Positions 52,589 through 60,939 of a stretch of DNA of 64,000 bases are shown here, piece by piece. Under the pieces are notes generated by a model. That model made no database searches. It saw nothing but the letters and a program-made list of their open reading frames with translations, and was not told the DNA's origin. The stretch lies in contig NZ_JASNRC010000005.1 in the NCBI RefSeq assembly GCF_030411995.1, forward strand, positions 205,561 through 269,560, read 5' to 3'. Made by a program: the position numbers and the translations under genes. Each line of letters starts with the position of its first letter. Position 1 is the first letter of the stretch. The DNA is from Massilia sp. YIM B02769. Its GTDB lineage: Bacteria > Pseudomonadota > Gammaproteobacteria > Burkholderiales > Burkholderiaceae_D.

Positions 52589-53443
52589 ATGATCAGCTTC
52601 GCAGGAAAGACAGCCATCGTCACCGGCGCCGGCGGCGGCCTCGGTCGTTGCTATGCACTCGAACTGGCCCGCCGTGGCGCGCGCGTGGTCGTCAACGACC
52701 TGGGCGGCGCGGCCGATGGGCGCGGCACCGGCGGCGCGGCGGACGCCGTGGTCGAGGAAATCAAGGCCATGGGCGGCGAAGCGATTGCCAACCGCGCCAG
52801 CGTCACCGACCGCGACGGCGTCGCCGCGATGGTCCAGCAGGCGCTGGACGCGTTCGGCCGCATCGACATCCTGGTCAACAACGCCGGCATCCTGCGCGAC
52901 AAAAGCTTCCTCAAGATGGAACTCGACGACGCGCAGGCCGTGCTCGATGTCCATCTCATCGGCGCCTTCAACTGCACCAAGGCTGTGTGGGCGATCATGG
53001 CCGAACAGGGTTACGGCCGCATCGTGATGACGACCTCGCCGTCGGGCCTGTACGGGAACTTCGGCCAGGCGAACTACGGCGCCGCGAAAATGGGCCTGGT
53101 CGGCCTGATGAATACGCTGAAAATCGAAGGCGCCAAGCGCGACATCCGCATCAACGCCATCTCGCCGGTGGCCGCCACGCGCATGACCGAAGGCCTGCTG
53201 CCGCAAGAGCAGTTCGACAAGCTCGGCCCGGAGCACATCGTGCCGGGCGTGGTCTACCTGGCCAGCGACGACGCGCCCACCGGCGTGATCCTGCAGGCGG
53301 CAGGCGGCAACTTCAGCGTGGCCGCCATCGTCGAAAGCCCATGGGTTGACCTCGGCCCGCAATCGAGCGCCGACGACGTGGCGGCGCAGTGGGAACGCAT
53401 CAGCGACCTCACCAACGCCCGTCCGCGACACCAAAGCAAGTAA
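52589..53443 (+). CDS. SDR dehydrogenase of the multifunctional-enzyme-2 (HSD17B4) type
   Basis: A 284-residue short-chain dehydrogenase. The cofactor motif is VTGAGGGLGRCYALELARRG near residue 12 and NNAG near 95. The catalytic region TSPSGLYGNFGQANYGAAK at about 146-164 has the Ser, Tyr and Lys, and 'GLYGNFGQANY' is characteristic of the D-3-hydroxyacyl-CoA dehydrogenase domain of peroxisomal multifunctional enzyme 2 and of bacterial relatives. It likely oxidises a 3-hydroxyacyl-CoA. The hydratase domain of MFE-2 is absent. It is divergent from the TetR fusion and leads a two-gene operon with an MFS carrier starting four bases after its stop. Confidence 0.88.
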   Translation: MISFAGKTAIVTGAGGGLGRCYALELARRGARVVVNDLGGAADGRGTGGAADAVVEEIKAMGGEAIANRASVTDRDGVAAMVQQALDAFGRIDILVNNAGILRDKSFLKMELDDAQAVLDVHLIGAFNCTKAVWAIMAEQGYGRIVMTTSPSGLYGNFGQANYGAAKMGLVGLMNTLKIEGAKRDIRINAISPVAATRMTEGLLPQEQFDKLGPEHIVPGVVYLASDDAPTGVILQAAGGNFSVAAIVESPWVDLGPQSSADDVAAQWERISDLTNARPRHQSK

Positions 53444-53446
53444 GCC

Positions 53447-54775
53447 ATGACGACCAAAGCGGCGCCCGAGCTTGACGCAACCACCGGCGCCGACGATCGA
53501 CAGGCGGTCTACGATGCCCAGGTCGCCCGCGACCTGCCGCGCAACTACGCCGCCAATCTGGTCCACGGCTTCCTCGGCGTTACCGGCTTCCGGCTGGTCA
53601 CGGCGCCGACCTTCGTGCCTGCCTATATCTACCTGCTCTCTCAATCGAACCTGACGGTAGGCCTGGCCCTGGCCGGCCAGTCGCTGGGCATGGCGCTGTC
53701 CTCGATCTGGAGCGCCACGCTCATCGAGCACCGCAAACGCGTGATGCCGGTGGTGTTCGGCGTCGGCTGGCTGATGCGCGCGCAGGTGCTGGGCCTGGCC
53801 CTGTCCGGCTTCCTGCTCGACGGCGATGCGGCGCTGGTGGCCGTGTGCGTCTTCCTGGCGCTGTTCGGCTTCTTCTGGGGCATGCAGGCGGTCAGCTTCA
53901 ACTTCGTGATGGCGAAGGTGATTCCCGCCAAGCGGCGCGGCGAGCTGGCCGGCATGCGCAACTTCCTCGGCGGGTTGTCGGCCTCGGTCGTCGCCTACTT
54001 CGGCGGCAAGCACCTGGTCGAGGCGAACGCCTTCGGCAACGGCTATGCCTCGACCTTCATGGTCGCCTTCATATTGACCAGCGTCGGCATCTCGGCGCTG
54101 AGCTTCCTGCGCGAGCCGGAGTCGCTGGCCGTGCGCGCCGCATCCAGCCTGATGCAGCGGCTGCGCGACATCCCCGCCATCCTGCGCCGCGACCGCCAGT
54201 TCACCCGCTTCTTCATCGCCCGCGCGCTCGCCGCCCTCGGCATGATGGCCGCGCCCTTCTATGCCATCCACGCCGGCAAGTTCGTCGGCCTGGACGGCGC
54301 CACGCTTGGCTACCTGTCGCTCTCTTTTCTCCTCACGCAAACCGTGAGCAACCTGGCATGGGGCCGCATTGCAGACAGGCGCGGCTACCGCCTGGTGTTC
54401 CTGCTCAGCGTGGGCCTGTGGCTGGTCTCGACCCTGGCCTTGATGGCCTCGCACAGCCTGACGCTGTTCATCATCGCGTTCTGCGGCCTCGGTGCGGGCA
54501 TCGGTGGCTACCTGATCGCGTCGCAGAACTTCGTGCTGGAGTTCGGCTCACAACAGGAGCTGCCGATGCTGATCGCGGTATCGGACACCGCCTCGCACCT
54601 GATGATGGCCATCGGACCGCTGCTCGGCGGCGTGCTGGCCCACGCGTATGGCTTCGCGCTGGTGTTCTGGATCGCGGTGGCCGTGAAAGCGGTGTCGCTG
54701 GTGGCGATGCTGCGCATGCGCGAACCCCGTGCCGCGGCGGGCGACGCCGCGGGCATGTCGTCCGACCCCGGCTAA
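53447..54775 (+). CDS. MFS transporter
   Basis: A 442-residue major facilitator protein with twelve hydrophobic segments. The soluble N-terminus (about 35 residues) precedes TM1. Loop sequences include AKRRGELAGMRNFLGG near residue 163 and GRIADRRGYRLVF near 305, the G-x-x-x-D-(R/K)-x-G-(R/K)-type motif of the TM2-3/TM8-9 loops. It could import the pathway substrate or export a toxic intermediate. Its start is four bases after the SDR stop, so translation is coupled. It converges with the CzcE-like gene with only four bases between the stops. Confidence 0.85.
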   Translation: MTTKAAPELDATTGADDRQAVYDAQVARDLPRNYAANLVHGFLGVTGFRLVTAPTFVPAYIYLLSQSNLTVGLALAGQSLGMALSSIWSATLIEHRKRVMPVVFGVGWLMRAQVLGLALSGFLLDGDAALVAVCVFLALFGFFWGMQAVSFNFVMAKVIPAKRRGELAGMRNFLGGLSASVVAYFGGKHLVEANAFGNGYASTFMVAFILTSVGISALSFLREPESLAVRAASSLMQRLRDIPAILRRDRQFTRFFIARALAALGMMAAPFYAIHAGKFVGLDGATLGYLSLSFLLTQTVSNLAWGRIADRRGYRLVFLLSVGLWLVSTLALMASHSLTLFIIAFCGLGAGIGGYLIASQNFVLEFGSQQELPMLIAVSDTASHLMMAIGPLLGGVLAHAYGFALVFWIAVAVKAVSLVAMLRMREPRAAAGDAAGMSSDPG

Positions 54776-54779
54776 AGTC

Positions 54780-55151
54780 CTAGTGGACCAGATGCCAGGG
54801 ATTGGCTAGCCGGCTGCGCGCATACAGTTCGCTTCCTTCGTTGTAGAGCGGGTCGGGCATGAGGTAGACCAGGACTTCGTGGTCGAGCATGCCGCTCGGC
54901 GCCACCTGGTTCAGGGCAAACGTACTGACGATCGGGCAGGCGTTGAAGTTCCAGGCAAAGGCCTGGCCTGCGGATTCGAAGCGCACCACGTCGCCGCCGA
55001 TGACGTTGACGTAGCGGGTTGCGGGGCTGATGCTGACGGTGCGGCTGGCGGCGTCCACCGGCACGGGCGTGCCGACCAGATCCTGGCGCGGCGTGATCGG
55101 GGCGCAGGCGCCCATGACCACGGCCAGGGCCGCGATGACTAGACATTTCAT
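54780..55151 (-). CDS. CzcE-like lipoprotein, possible copper/metal binder
   Basis: A 123-residue exported protein. MKCLVIAALAVVMGACAP is a signal peptide with a lipobox (MGAC). The mature domain contains ATRYVNVIGGDVVRFE near residue 44 and FAWNFNACPIVSTFALNQVA near 65, with LDHEVLVYLMPDPLYN near 89. This resembles the 'RYVNV.GGE.V.F ... FAWNF ... LDH.V..Y..PDPLY' pattern of CzcE, a periplasmic copper-binding protein from the czc/cop regions of Cupriavidus. No efflux pump or metal sensor is adjacent, so the gene stands alone. Metal binding is inferred from the family. Confidence 0.65.
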   Translation of the reverse strand: MKCLVIAALAVVMGACAPITPRQDLVGTPVPVDAASRTVSISPATRYVNVIGGDVVRFESAGQAFAWNFNACPIVSTFALNQVAPSGMLDHEVLVYLMPDPLYNEGSELYARSRLANPWHLVH

Positions 55152-55279
55152 GACGTACTCCTCCCTGCCGGCGCACGAAAGCGTTCGCCGGCAAAGGCGT
55201 TGGAGCGCGTTTTAGGGTGAGGGTTCCATACCGTCCAGCAGATCGCAGGTATTTCGATGGCGATCCGCTGGACAGACGC

Positions 55280-56488
55280 TTATCGCGAGACGCCACGCTC
55301 CTTGAGGCTGGCCAGCTTTTCGCTGGAGAGGCCGAGCAGGTCGGACAGCACCTCGTCGGTACCCTCACCCAGGCGCGGCGGCGCGCTGCGGATCGGCAGG
55401 CGTTCGCCATTGAAGCGGTACGGCGAGGCCAGCACGGCCACCTGGCCCACCTCCTCGTGCGACATGTACTGCACCAGGCCGCCGTCCGTCGCGCGCTGCG
55501 AAGTCAGCGCCTCGTGCAGGCCCGCCACTTCGCCGCATGGAATGCCGACCCGGCTCATCGCATCGAGCAAATCGCGGCGCTGGCGCTTGGCCAGTTCGCT
55601 GCGGATCATCGGCATCAGCTCGTCGCGGTGCTGGGTGCGCGTGAGGTTGGTTTTGAAACGCTCATCGCTCGCGATGTCGGCGCGGTCGATCACATCCGTG
55701 CAGAAGCGCAGGAACTGGCTGTTGTTCCCGACAGCGATCACCAGCGGGCCGTCGGCCGCCTCGTACACGCCATACGGCATGATCGACGGGTGGCCGTTGC
55801 CGAAGCGCGGCGGGTCGTTCCCGCGCAGCAGGGCTTCCAGTCCGTAGTAGGCGGTGATCATCAGGCCGCAATCGAACAGCGCCATGCCCACGTGACGTCC
55901 CTGCCCGCTCTTCTCGCGCTCGTACAGCGCGGCCAGCACGCCTTGCGCCGCATACATCCCGGTCATCATGTCGACCGCCGCCACGCCGAATTTCAAGGGC
56001 GGCTGGGTCGGTTCGCCGTTCAGCGCCATCAGGCCGGCCTCGCCCTGGATCACCAGGTCGTAGCCGGGACGCGTGGCTTCCGGTCCGGTGCGGTCGTAGC
56101 CGGTGATCGAGCAGTAGATCAGGCCCGGCTGCTCCTTGCTGAGTTCATCGTAGCCCAAGCCCATGCGCTCGACGTCGCCGAACTTGAAGTTCTGGATCAC
56201 GACATCGCTCTTGCGTACCAGCTCGCGTGCGATTTCCTGGCCTTCCGGGGTCTTCAGGTCGAGGCAGACGGAACGCTTGTTGCGGTTCACGCTGTTGAAA
56301 TAGGCGGTCCCGGTGGACCCGACGCGCATGCCCCAGTCGCGCGTGTCGTCGCCGCGCTCGGGGTGCTCGACCTTGATCACTTCCGCGCCAAGGTCGCCGA
56401 GGACCATGGCGCACCAGGGCCCGGCCAGCACGCGCGACAGGTCCAGCACGCGCACGCCTGCCAGCGGCAGATTGGATTTGCTGTTCAA
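55280..56488 (-). CDS. family III CoA-transferase (CaiB/BaiF)
   Basis: A 402-residue CoA-transferase that would move CoA from a donor such as succinyl-CoA to a carboxylic acid. LAGVRVLDLSRVLAGPWCAM opens the protein (about residues 9-28) and GDLGAEVIKVEHPERGDDTR follows. The catalytic Asp is in the GYDLVIQGEAGLM region near residue 126. The start is the TTG at 56488, with GGAG six bases upstream; the GTG at 56500 has none. It is the last gene of the pim-like operon, 61 bp after the enoyl-CoA hydratase gene, taking the place of the ligase PimA in R. palustris. The actual acid is inferred, not seen. Confidence 0.87.
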   Translation of the reverse strand: MNSKSNLPLAGVRVLDLSRVLAGPWCAMVLGDLGAEVIKVEHPERGDDTRDWGMRVGSTGTAYFNSVNRNKRSVCLDLKTPEGQEIARELVRKSDVVIQNFKFGDVERMGLGYDELSKEQPGLIYCSITGYDRTGPEATRPGYDLVIQGEAGLMALNGEPTQPPLKFGVAAVDMMTGMYAAQGVLAALYEREKSGQGRHVGMALFDCGLMITAYYGLEALLRGNDPPRFGNGHPSIMPYGVYEAADGPLVIAVGNNSQFLRFCTDVIDRADIASDERFKTNLTRTQHRDELMPMIRSELAKRQRRDLLDAMSRVGIPCGEVAGLHEALTSQRATDGGLVQYMSHEEVGQVAVLASPYRFNGERLPIRSAPPRLGEGTDEVLSDLLGLSSEKLASLKERGVSR

Positions 56489-56549
56489 CTTGATCTCCAC
56501 TGTTCTACTTGCCGGCGTCCGCAGAAGCGGCGCCGGCAGCTTGTTCTTG

Positions 56550-57347
56550 TTACTGCTTGAGGCGCAGCGCCTTGAAATCCGGCGTGCGCTTGCCGAAGAA
56601 GGCGGCAATGCCTTCCTGACCTTCGTCGTCGCCCTGCGACTCGACCATCAGCTGCGCTTCCAGGTCCAGCTGTTCGTTCAGGCTGTTCGAGCCTGCCTGC
56701 GCGCACAGTGTCTTGATGCGCGCGTTGGCATTGGCCGGGCCGTCTGCAATGCGGGCTGCCAGCATAACCGCTTCCGCCAGTGCCGCGCCGCGATCGGTCA
56801 GCCGATTCACCGCGCCCAGCGCATGCAGCCGCTCGGCCGTGAGACGCTCGCCCAGCAGGCACAGCTCCGTCATCACCTGTCGCGACAGGAACTGCGACAG
56901 GAAAGCGGTCGCGCCGCCATCCGGGCTGAGGCCGACCTTCACGTAGGCCATCGCAAAAAAGGCGTCGCGCGCGGACACCAGCATGTCGCAGGCCAGCGCC
57001 AGCGACAAGCCTGCGCCGGCCGCCCCGCCCTCGACCGCCGCGATGACGGGCTTCGGGCAGGCGCGGATCGCGCGAATGGTCTCGTGCAGGCGCTCGATCT
57101 TCACGCGCCGTTCGGCAGGCGCGAGTTCGCGCCGCGTCGCCAATGCGCGCAAGTCGCCGCCGGCGCAGAAGAACTCGCCGTCGCCGACCAGCACGACCGC
57201 GCCAATGGCGGGATCGGCTGCAGCATCCAGCAAGGCCGCCTGCAGCGCGTCGTACAGCTCCGGCCGGATCGCGTTGCGCGCCGCCGGATTGCTGTTGACG
57301 AGGACGCGCACGGCGCCCTCGGTCCGCACGATCAGTGCGTCGCTCAT
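56550..57347 (-). CDS. pimE: enoyl-CoA hydratase/isomerase family protein (PimE-like)
   Basis: A 265-residue crotonase. The oxyanion-hole segments are FFCAGGDLRAL near residue 58 and EGGAAGAGLSLALACDMLVS near 105. The two Glu residues of classic hydratases (in GGG.E and PE...G) are replaced by Ser (GLSLA) and by SPDGG (LSPDGGATAFL near 142). The '..PD.GG' pattern is that of PaaG-type isomerases, so double-bond isomerisation or ring chemistry is more likely than simple hydration. The stop of the preceding dehydrogenase overlaps its ATG (ATGA). Position matches pimE in R. palustris. Confidence 0.85.
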   Translation of the reverse strand: MSDALIVRTEGAVRVLVNSNPAARNAIRPELYDALQAALLDAAADPAIGAVVLVGDGEFFCAGGDLRALATRRELAPAERRVKIERLHETIRAIRACPKPVIAAVEGGAAGAGLSLALACDMLVSARDAFFAMAYVKVGLSPDGGATAFLSQFLSRQVMTELCLLGERLTAERLHALGAVNRLTDRGAALAEAVMLAARIADGPANANARIKTLCAQAGSNSLNEQLDLEAQLMVESQGDDEGQEGIAAFFGKRTPDFKALRLKQ

Positions 57348-58504
57348 GCCGCAACAGCCGGGTCTTGCTGAACTGCGCGGCCCAGCGCGATGTAACGCTC
57401 GAGGTGGTGGTCTTCATCGCCCAGCTGGTGGTCGATCAAGACCAGGCGCTTGGCGAAGTGGGCCATCGGCAGTTCCCAGGTCATGCCGATACCGCCGTGC
57501 AGCTGGATGCATTCTTCCGCCACCAGGGTGCCGATGCGGCCGATGCTCATCTTGGCTGCCGACAGTGCGCGCTCGCGGGTGATGCGGTCGGCGTCCAGCG
57601 CGGCGGCGGCGTTGATGACGGTCGAACGGGCTTGCTCGATTTCCAGCAGCAGGTCGGCCATGCGGTGCTGCAGGGCCTGGAAGGAACCGATCACCACGCC
57701 GAACTGCTTGCGGGTGCGCAGGTAGTCGAGGGTCGCTTCCTTGGCCGCCTCCATCGCGCCCAGGGCTTCCGCGCACAAAGCCAGGATCCCACGGCCGACC
57801 GCGCGTTCCAGCGTGGCGTAGGCCTTGCCTTCTTCGCCCAGCAGGGCGGCGCCGGTCAGCTGCACGTTGTTGAAGGTGACATCGGCCACGCGGCCGCCGT
57901 CCATGGTCGCAATGCCGCGCATCGACACGCCCGGCGCGCCTTGCGGCACCAGGAACAGCGAGATGCCGTCTTCGGAACCGACGTCGCCCGAGGTACGCGC
58001 CGACACGACGAAGACATTCGCCTGTTCGGCCGCCTGCACCACGGCTTTGACGCCGTCCAGCACCCAGGCGTCGCCTTCGCGGCGGGCCGTGGTCTGCACG
58101 CGCGCCAGTTCGTAGTGGGTGTTCGGCTCGTCGTGGGCGAAAGTGGCGATGGTGGCGCCGGCCGCGATTTCTTCCAGCACCGCCTTTTGCTCGGCATTGC
58201 CGGCAAACGAAATCGCCTCCGCAGCCAGCACGGCGCTGCCCAGCACGGGTTCCAGCACCAGGCCACGGCCCAGGGCCTCGAAGACCACGGCGATGTCGAA
58301 ACCGCCGCCGCCGAAGCCGCCGTCTTCCTCGCGCAGCAGCGCGCCGATCACGCCCAGCTCCGCGAATTTTTCCCACATCTCGCTCGAGTAGCCCTGCTCG
58401 GTCGCGGCGGTACGGTTGCGCGTCTCAATGTGATACTGCTCGGCGATGAAGCGGTTCAGGCTATCGGCGAGCATGCGCCGTTCTTCAGTGTGTTCGAAGT
58501 TCAT
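57344..58504 (-). CDS. pimD: acyl-CoA dehydrogenase, small subunit type (PimD-like)
   Basis: A 386-residue acyl-CoA dehydrogenase. REEDGGFGGGGFDIAVVFEA near residue 58 and CIQLHGGIGMTWELPMAHFA near 335 align with the small-type dehydrogenase at 47819-48940, including an acidic residue after GMT. It starts 13 bp after the 402-residue large-type gene and overlaps the hydratase start. In R. palustris PimC and PimD form the pair that oxidises pimeloyl-CoA. The paired subunits probably form a heterotetramer. The symbol is given by synteny and family, not by proof of substrate. Confidence 0.85.
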   Translation of the reverse strand: MNFEHTEERRMLADSLNRFIAEQYHIETRNRTAATEQGYSSEMWEKFAELGVIGALLREEDGGFGGGGFDIAVVFEALGRGLVLEPVLGSAVLAAEAISFAGNAEQKAVLEEIAAGATIATFAHDEPNTHYELARVQTTARREGDAWVLDGVKAVVQAAEQANVFVVSARTSGDVGSEDGISLFLVPQGAPGVSMRGIATMDGGRVADVTFNNVQLTGAALLGEEGKAYATLERAVGRGILALCAEALGAMEAAKEATLDYLRTRKQFGVVIGSFQALQHRMADLLLEIEQARSTVINAAAALDADRITRERALSAAKMSIGRIGTLVAEECIQLHGGIGMTWELPMAHFAKRLVLIDHQLGDEDHHLERYIALGRAVQQDPAVAA

Positions 58505-58517
58505 GTCTGTCTCCCTC

Positions 58518-59726
58518 TTACAGGCCGAGGATCATCTTGGAGATGATGTTTTTCTGGATCTCGTTGGAGCCGCCGAAGATCGACAGCTTGCGATTGTTGA
58601 AGTACTGCGCCGTGGCGGCTGCCGCGAAGTCCGGGCCGAATGGCTCGCCGGCGTAGTCGGCATCGAGCATATCCTGGGTGAACGGACGCGCATACACGCC
58701 CATCGCGCGGCGGGTCAGCGACAGGATCTCCTGGCGGATCTCGGTGCCGCGAATCTTCAGCATCGAGCTTTCCGCACCCGGCACGCCGCCGCCGGCCACC
58801 GCCGCGATCACGCGCAGGTTGGTGGTCTTCATGTTTTCCAGGTCGATCTCGACGCGCGCCAGGCGCGAAGCGAAGGTCGGGTCCTCAAGCAGCGGCTTGC
58901 CGTTGCGAGTCTGCTCGGCGGCGATGCGCTTCAGGCGCGCCAGGGCGGCGACCGAGAAGCCGACGCCGGCGATGTTGGTGCGCTCGTAGGTCAGCAGGTA
59001 TTTGGCGCAGGTCCAGCCGCGGTTCTCTTCGCCCACCAGGTTCTCGGCCGGTACGCGCACGTCGGTGAAGAAGACTTCGTTGACTTCGTGCTCGCCGTCA
59101 AGGGTGATGATCGGACGCACTTCGACGCCCGGCGAATTCATGTCGACCAGCAGGAAACTGATGCCTTCCTGTTTCTTGGCTTCGCGATTCGTGCGCACCA
59201 GGCAGAAGATCATGTTGGCGTGCTGGCCCAGCGTGGTCCAGGTCTTCTGGCCGTTGACGATGTAATGGTCGCCCTCGGCATCGGTACCGCGCACGGCGGT
59301 GGTCTTCACGGCGGCCAGGTCGGAGCCGGCGCCCGGTTCCGAGTAACCCTGGCACCACCAATCCGAGCCGTCCAGGATGCGCGGCAGCCAGTATGCTTTT
59401 TGCGCTTCGTTGCCGTACTTGATCAGGACCGGGCCCAGCATGTTGACGCCGAACGGCACGATGCGCGGCGAGTTCGCCAGCGCGCACTCGTTCTCGAAGA
59501 TGAACTTCTCGATGGCGGTCCAGCCCGGGCCGCCGTATTGCTCCGGCCAGTGGTTGGCCAACCAGCCGCGTTCGTTCAGGATCGCGTGCCACTCTTCCAT
59601 GTCGGCCTTGGTCAGGTGCTTGCCGTTGGCGACTTTATCCGACAGGCGCTTCGGCAGCTTCTCGGCCAGGAAGGCGCGTACTTCGGCGCGGAATGCTTCT
59701 TCTTGGGGGGTGAAATTCAGATCCAT
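58518..59726 (-). CDS. pimC: acyl-CoA dehydrogenase, large subunit type (PimC-like)
   Basis: A 402-residue acyl-CoA dehydrogenase. SDWWCQGYSEPGAGSDLAAV near residue 124 and VNGQKTWTTLGQHANMIFCL near 160 form the flavin pocket; SIFGGSNEIQKNIISKMILG ends the protein. It closely parallels the large-type dehydrogenase at 48955-50139. ATG 59726 has GAGG upstream and gives the common start MDLNFTPQEEAFRAEV. It lies 8 bp after the thiolase gene and 13 bp before the small-type gene. Role by synteny: first oxidation step on a dicarboxylyl-CoA such as pimeloyl- or adipyl-CoA. Confidence 0.87.
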   Translation of the reverse strand: MDLNFTPQEEAFRAEVRAFLAEKLPKRLSDKVANGKHLTKADMEEWHAILNERGWLANHWPEQYGGPGWTAIEKFIFENECALANSPRIVPFGVNMLGPVLIKYGNEAQKAYWLPRILDGSDWWCQGYSEPGAGSDLAAVKTTAVRGTDAEGDHYIVNGQKTWTTLGQHANMIFCLVRTNREAKKQEGISFLLVDMNSPGVEVRPIITLDGEHEVNEVFFTDVRVPAENLVGEENRGWTCAKYLLTYERTNIAGVGFSVAALARLKRIAAEQTRNGKPLLEDPTFASRLARVEIDLENMKTTNLRVIAAVAGGGVPGAESSMLKIRGTEIRQEILSLTRRAMGVYARPFTQDMLDADYAGEPFGPDFAAAATAQYFNNRKLSIFGGSNEIQKNIISKMILGL

Positions 59727-59734
59727 GACGTTCC

Positions 59735-60916
59735 TCAGAAAATCTCGAACAGGCCAGCCGCGCCCATGCCGCCGGCGATGCACATCGTGACCACGGCGTA
59801 CTTCACGCCACGGCGCTTGCCTTCCAACAGGACGTGGCCGGCCAGGCGCGCGCCGGTCATACCGAACGGGTGGCCGATCGAGATCGCGCCGCCGTTCACG
59901 TTCAGGCGCTCGTCGGGGATGCCGAGGCGCTGCTGGCAGTAGATGGCTTGCGAAGCAAAGGCTTCGTTCAGTTCCCACAGGCCGATGTCGTCGACGGTCA
60001 AGCCGAAGCGGCCGAGCAGCTTAGGCACCGCGAACACCGGGCCGATGCCCATTTCGTCAGGCTCGCAGCCGGCGACCGCCAGGCCACGGAAGGCGCCGAG
60101 CGGCTCCAGGCCGAGGCGCTCGGCTTCCTTCGCTTCCATCATCACGCAAGCCGAGGCGCCATCCGACAGCTGCGAGGCGTTACCGGCGGTGACGAATTTA
60201 CCTTCGCCCATGACAGGCGCCAGTTTTGCCAGGCCTTCGTAGGTGGTGCCGCGGCGGTTGCAGGTGTCCTGGTCGACGGTCACTTCGCGCTGGGTGACGG
60301 CGCCGGTCTCCTTGTCGGTGACCTGCATGGTGGTCGTGCAGGCGACGATTTCGTCCTTGTAGCGGCCAGCCAGCTGCGCTTCCTCGGTCTTGCGCTGCGA
60401 CTCGAACGAGAAGCGGTCCTGCGCTTCGCGGCTGATGCCGTAGCGGGCGGCGACGATGTCGGCGGTGTCGATCATCGGCAGGTAGAGTTCCGGCTTGTTC
60501 TCGAGGATCCATGGGTCGATGCCGGAGTCGCCCTTTTCGCGGGTGCGGATCTGCGAGATGCTTTCCACGCCGCCTGCGATCACGGCCGGTGCGCCGTCGA
60601 CCACGATGCGGCCGGCGCCGATGGCAATCGCTTGCAGGCCCGAGGCGCAGAAGCGGTTGACGGTGGTGCCGGCGATGCTGATCGGCAGGCCGGCGCGGAT
60701 GACGGTCTGGCGCGCGACGTTACGGCCGGTGGTGCCTTCCGGGTAGCCGCAGCCGAGGATGGCGTCCTCGATCAGGGCCGGGTCGATGCCCGAACGGTCG
60801 ACTGCGGCGCGCACCGCGAATGCGGCCAGCTGCGGGCCGGTGGTGATGTTGAATTCGCCGCGGTGCGCCTTGGTCAGCGGCGTGCGGGCGGTTGAAACGA
60901 TGACTGCTTCGCGCAT
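59735..60916 (-). CDS. pimB: acetyl-CoA acyltransferase (thiolase; PimB/FadA-like)
   Basis: A 393-residue degradative thiolase that releases acetyl-CoA from a 3-oxoacyl-CoA. The acylated Cys is in [13 protein letters not shown] near residue 89. The catalytic His is in [16 protein letters not shown] near 347, and the second Cys in [15 protein letters not shown] near the C-terminus. The length is typical. It lies 23 bp after the fadB/pimF-like gene and 8 bp before the large dehydrogenase gene. It closes each beta-oxidation round for the pathway encoded by the operon. Confidence 0.92.
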   Translation of the reverse strand: MREAVIVSTARTPLTKAHRGEFNITTGPQLAAFAVRAAVDRSGIDPALIEDAILGCGYPEGTTGRNVARQTVIRAGLPISIAGTTVNRFCASGLQAIAIGAGRIVVDGAPAVIAGGVESISQIRTREKGDSGIDPWILENKPELYLPMIDTADIVAARYGISREAQDRFSFESQRKTEEAQLAGRYKDEIVACTTTMQVTDKETGAVTQREVTVDQDTCNRRGTTYEGLAKLAPVMGEGKFVTAGNASQLSDGASACVMMEAKEAERLGLEPLGAFRGLAVAGCEPDEMGIGPVFAVPKLLGRFGLTVDDIGLWELNEAFASQAIYCQQRLGIPDERLNVNGGAISIGHPFGMTGARLAGHVLLEGKRRGVKYAVVTMCIAGGMGAAGLFEIF

Positions 60917-60939
60917 GGCGAGTCTCCTGAGTGTGTCTA

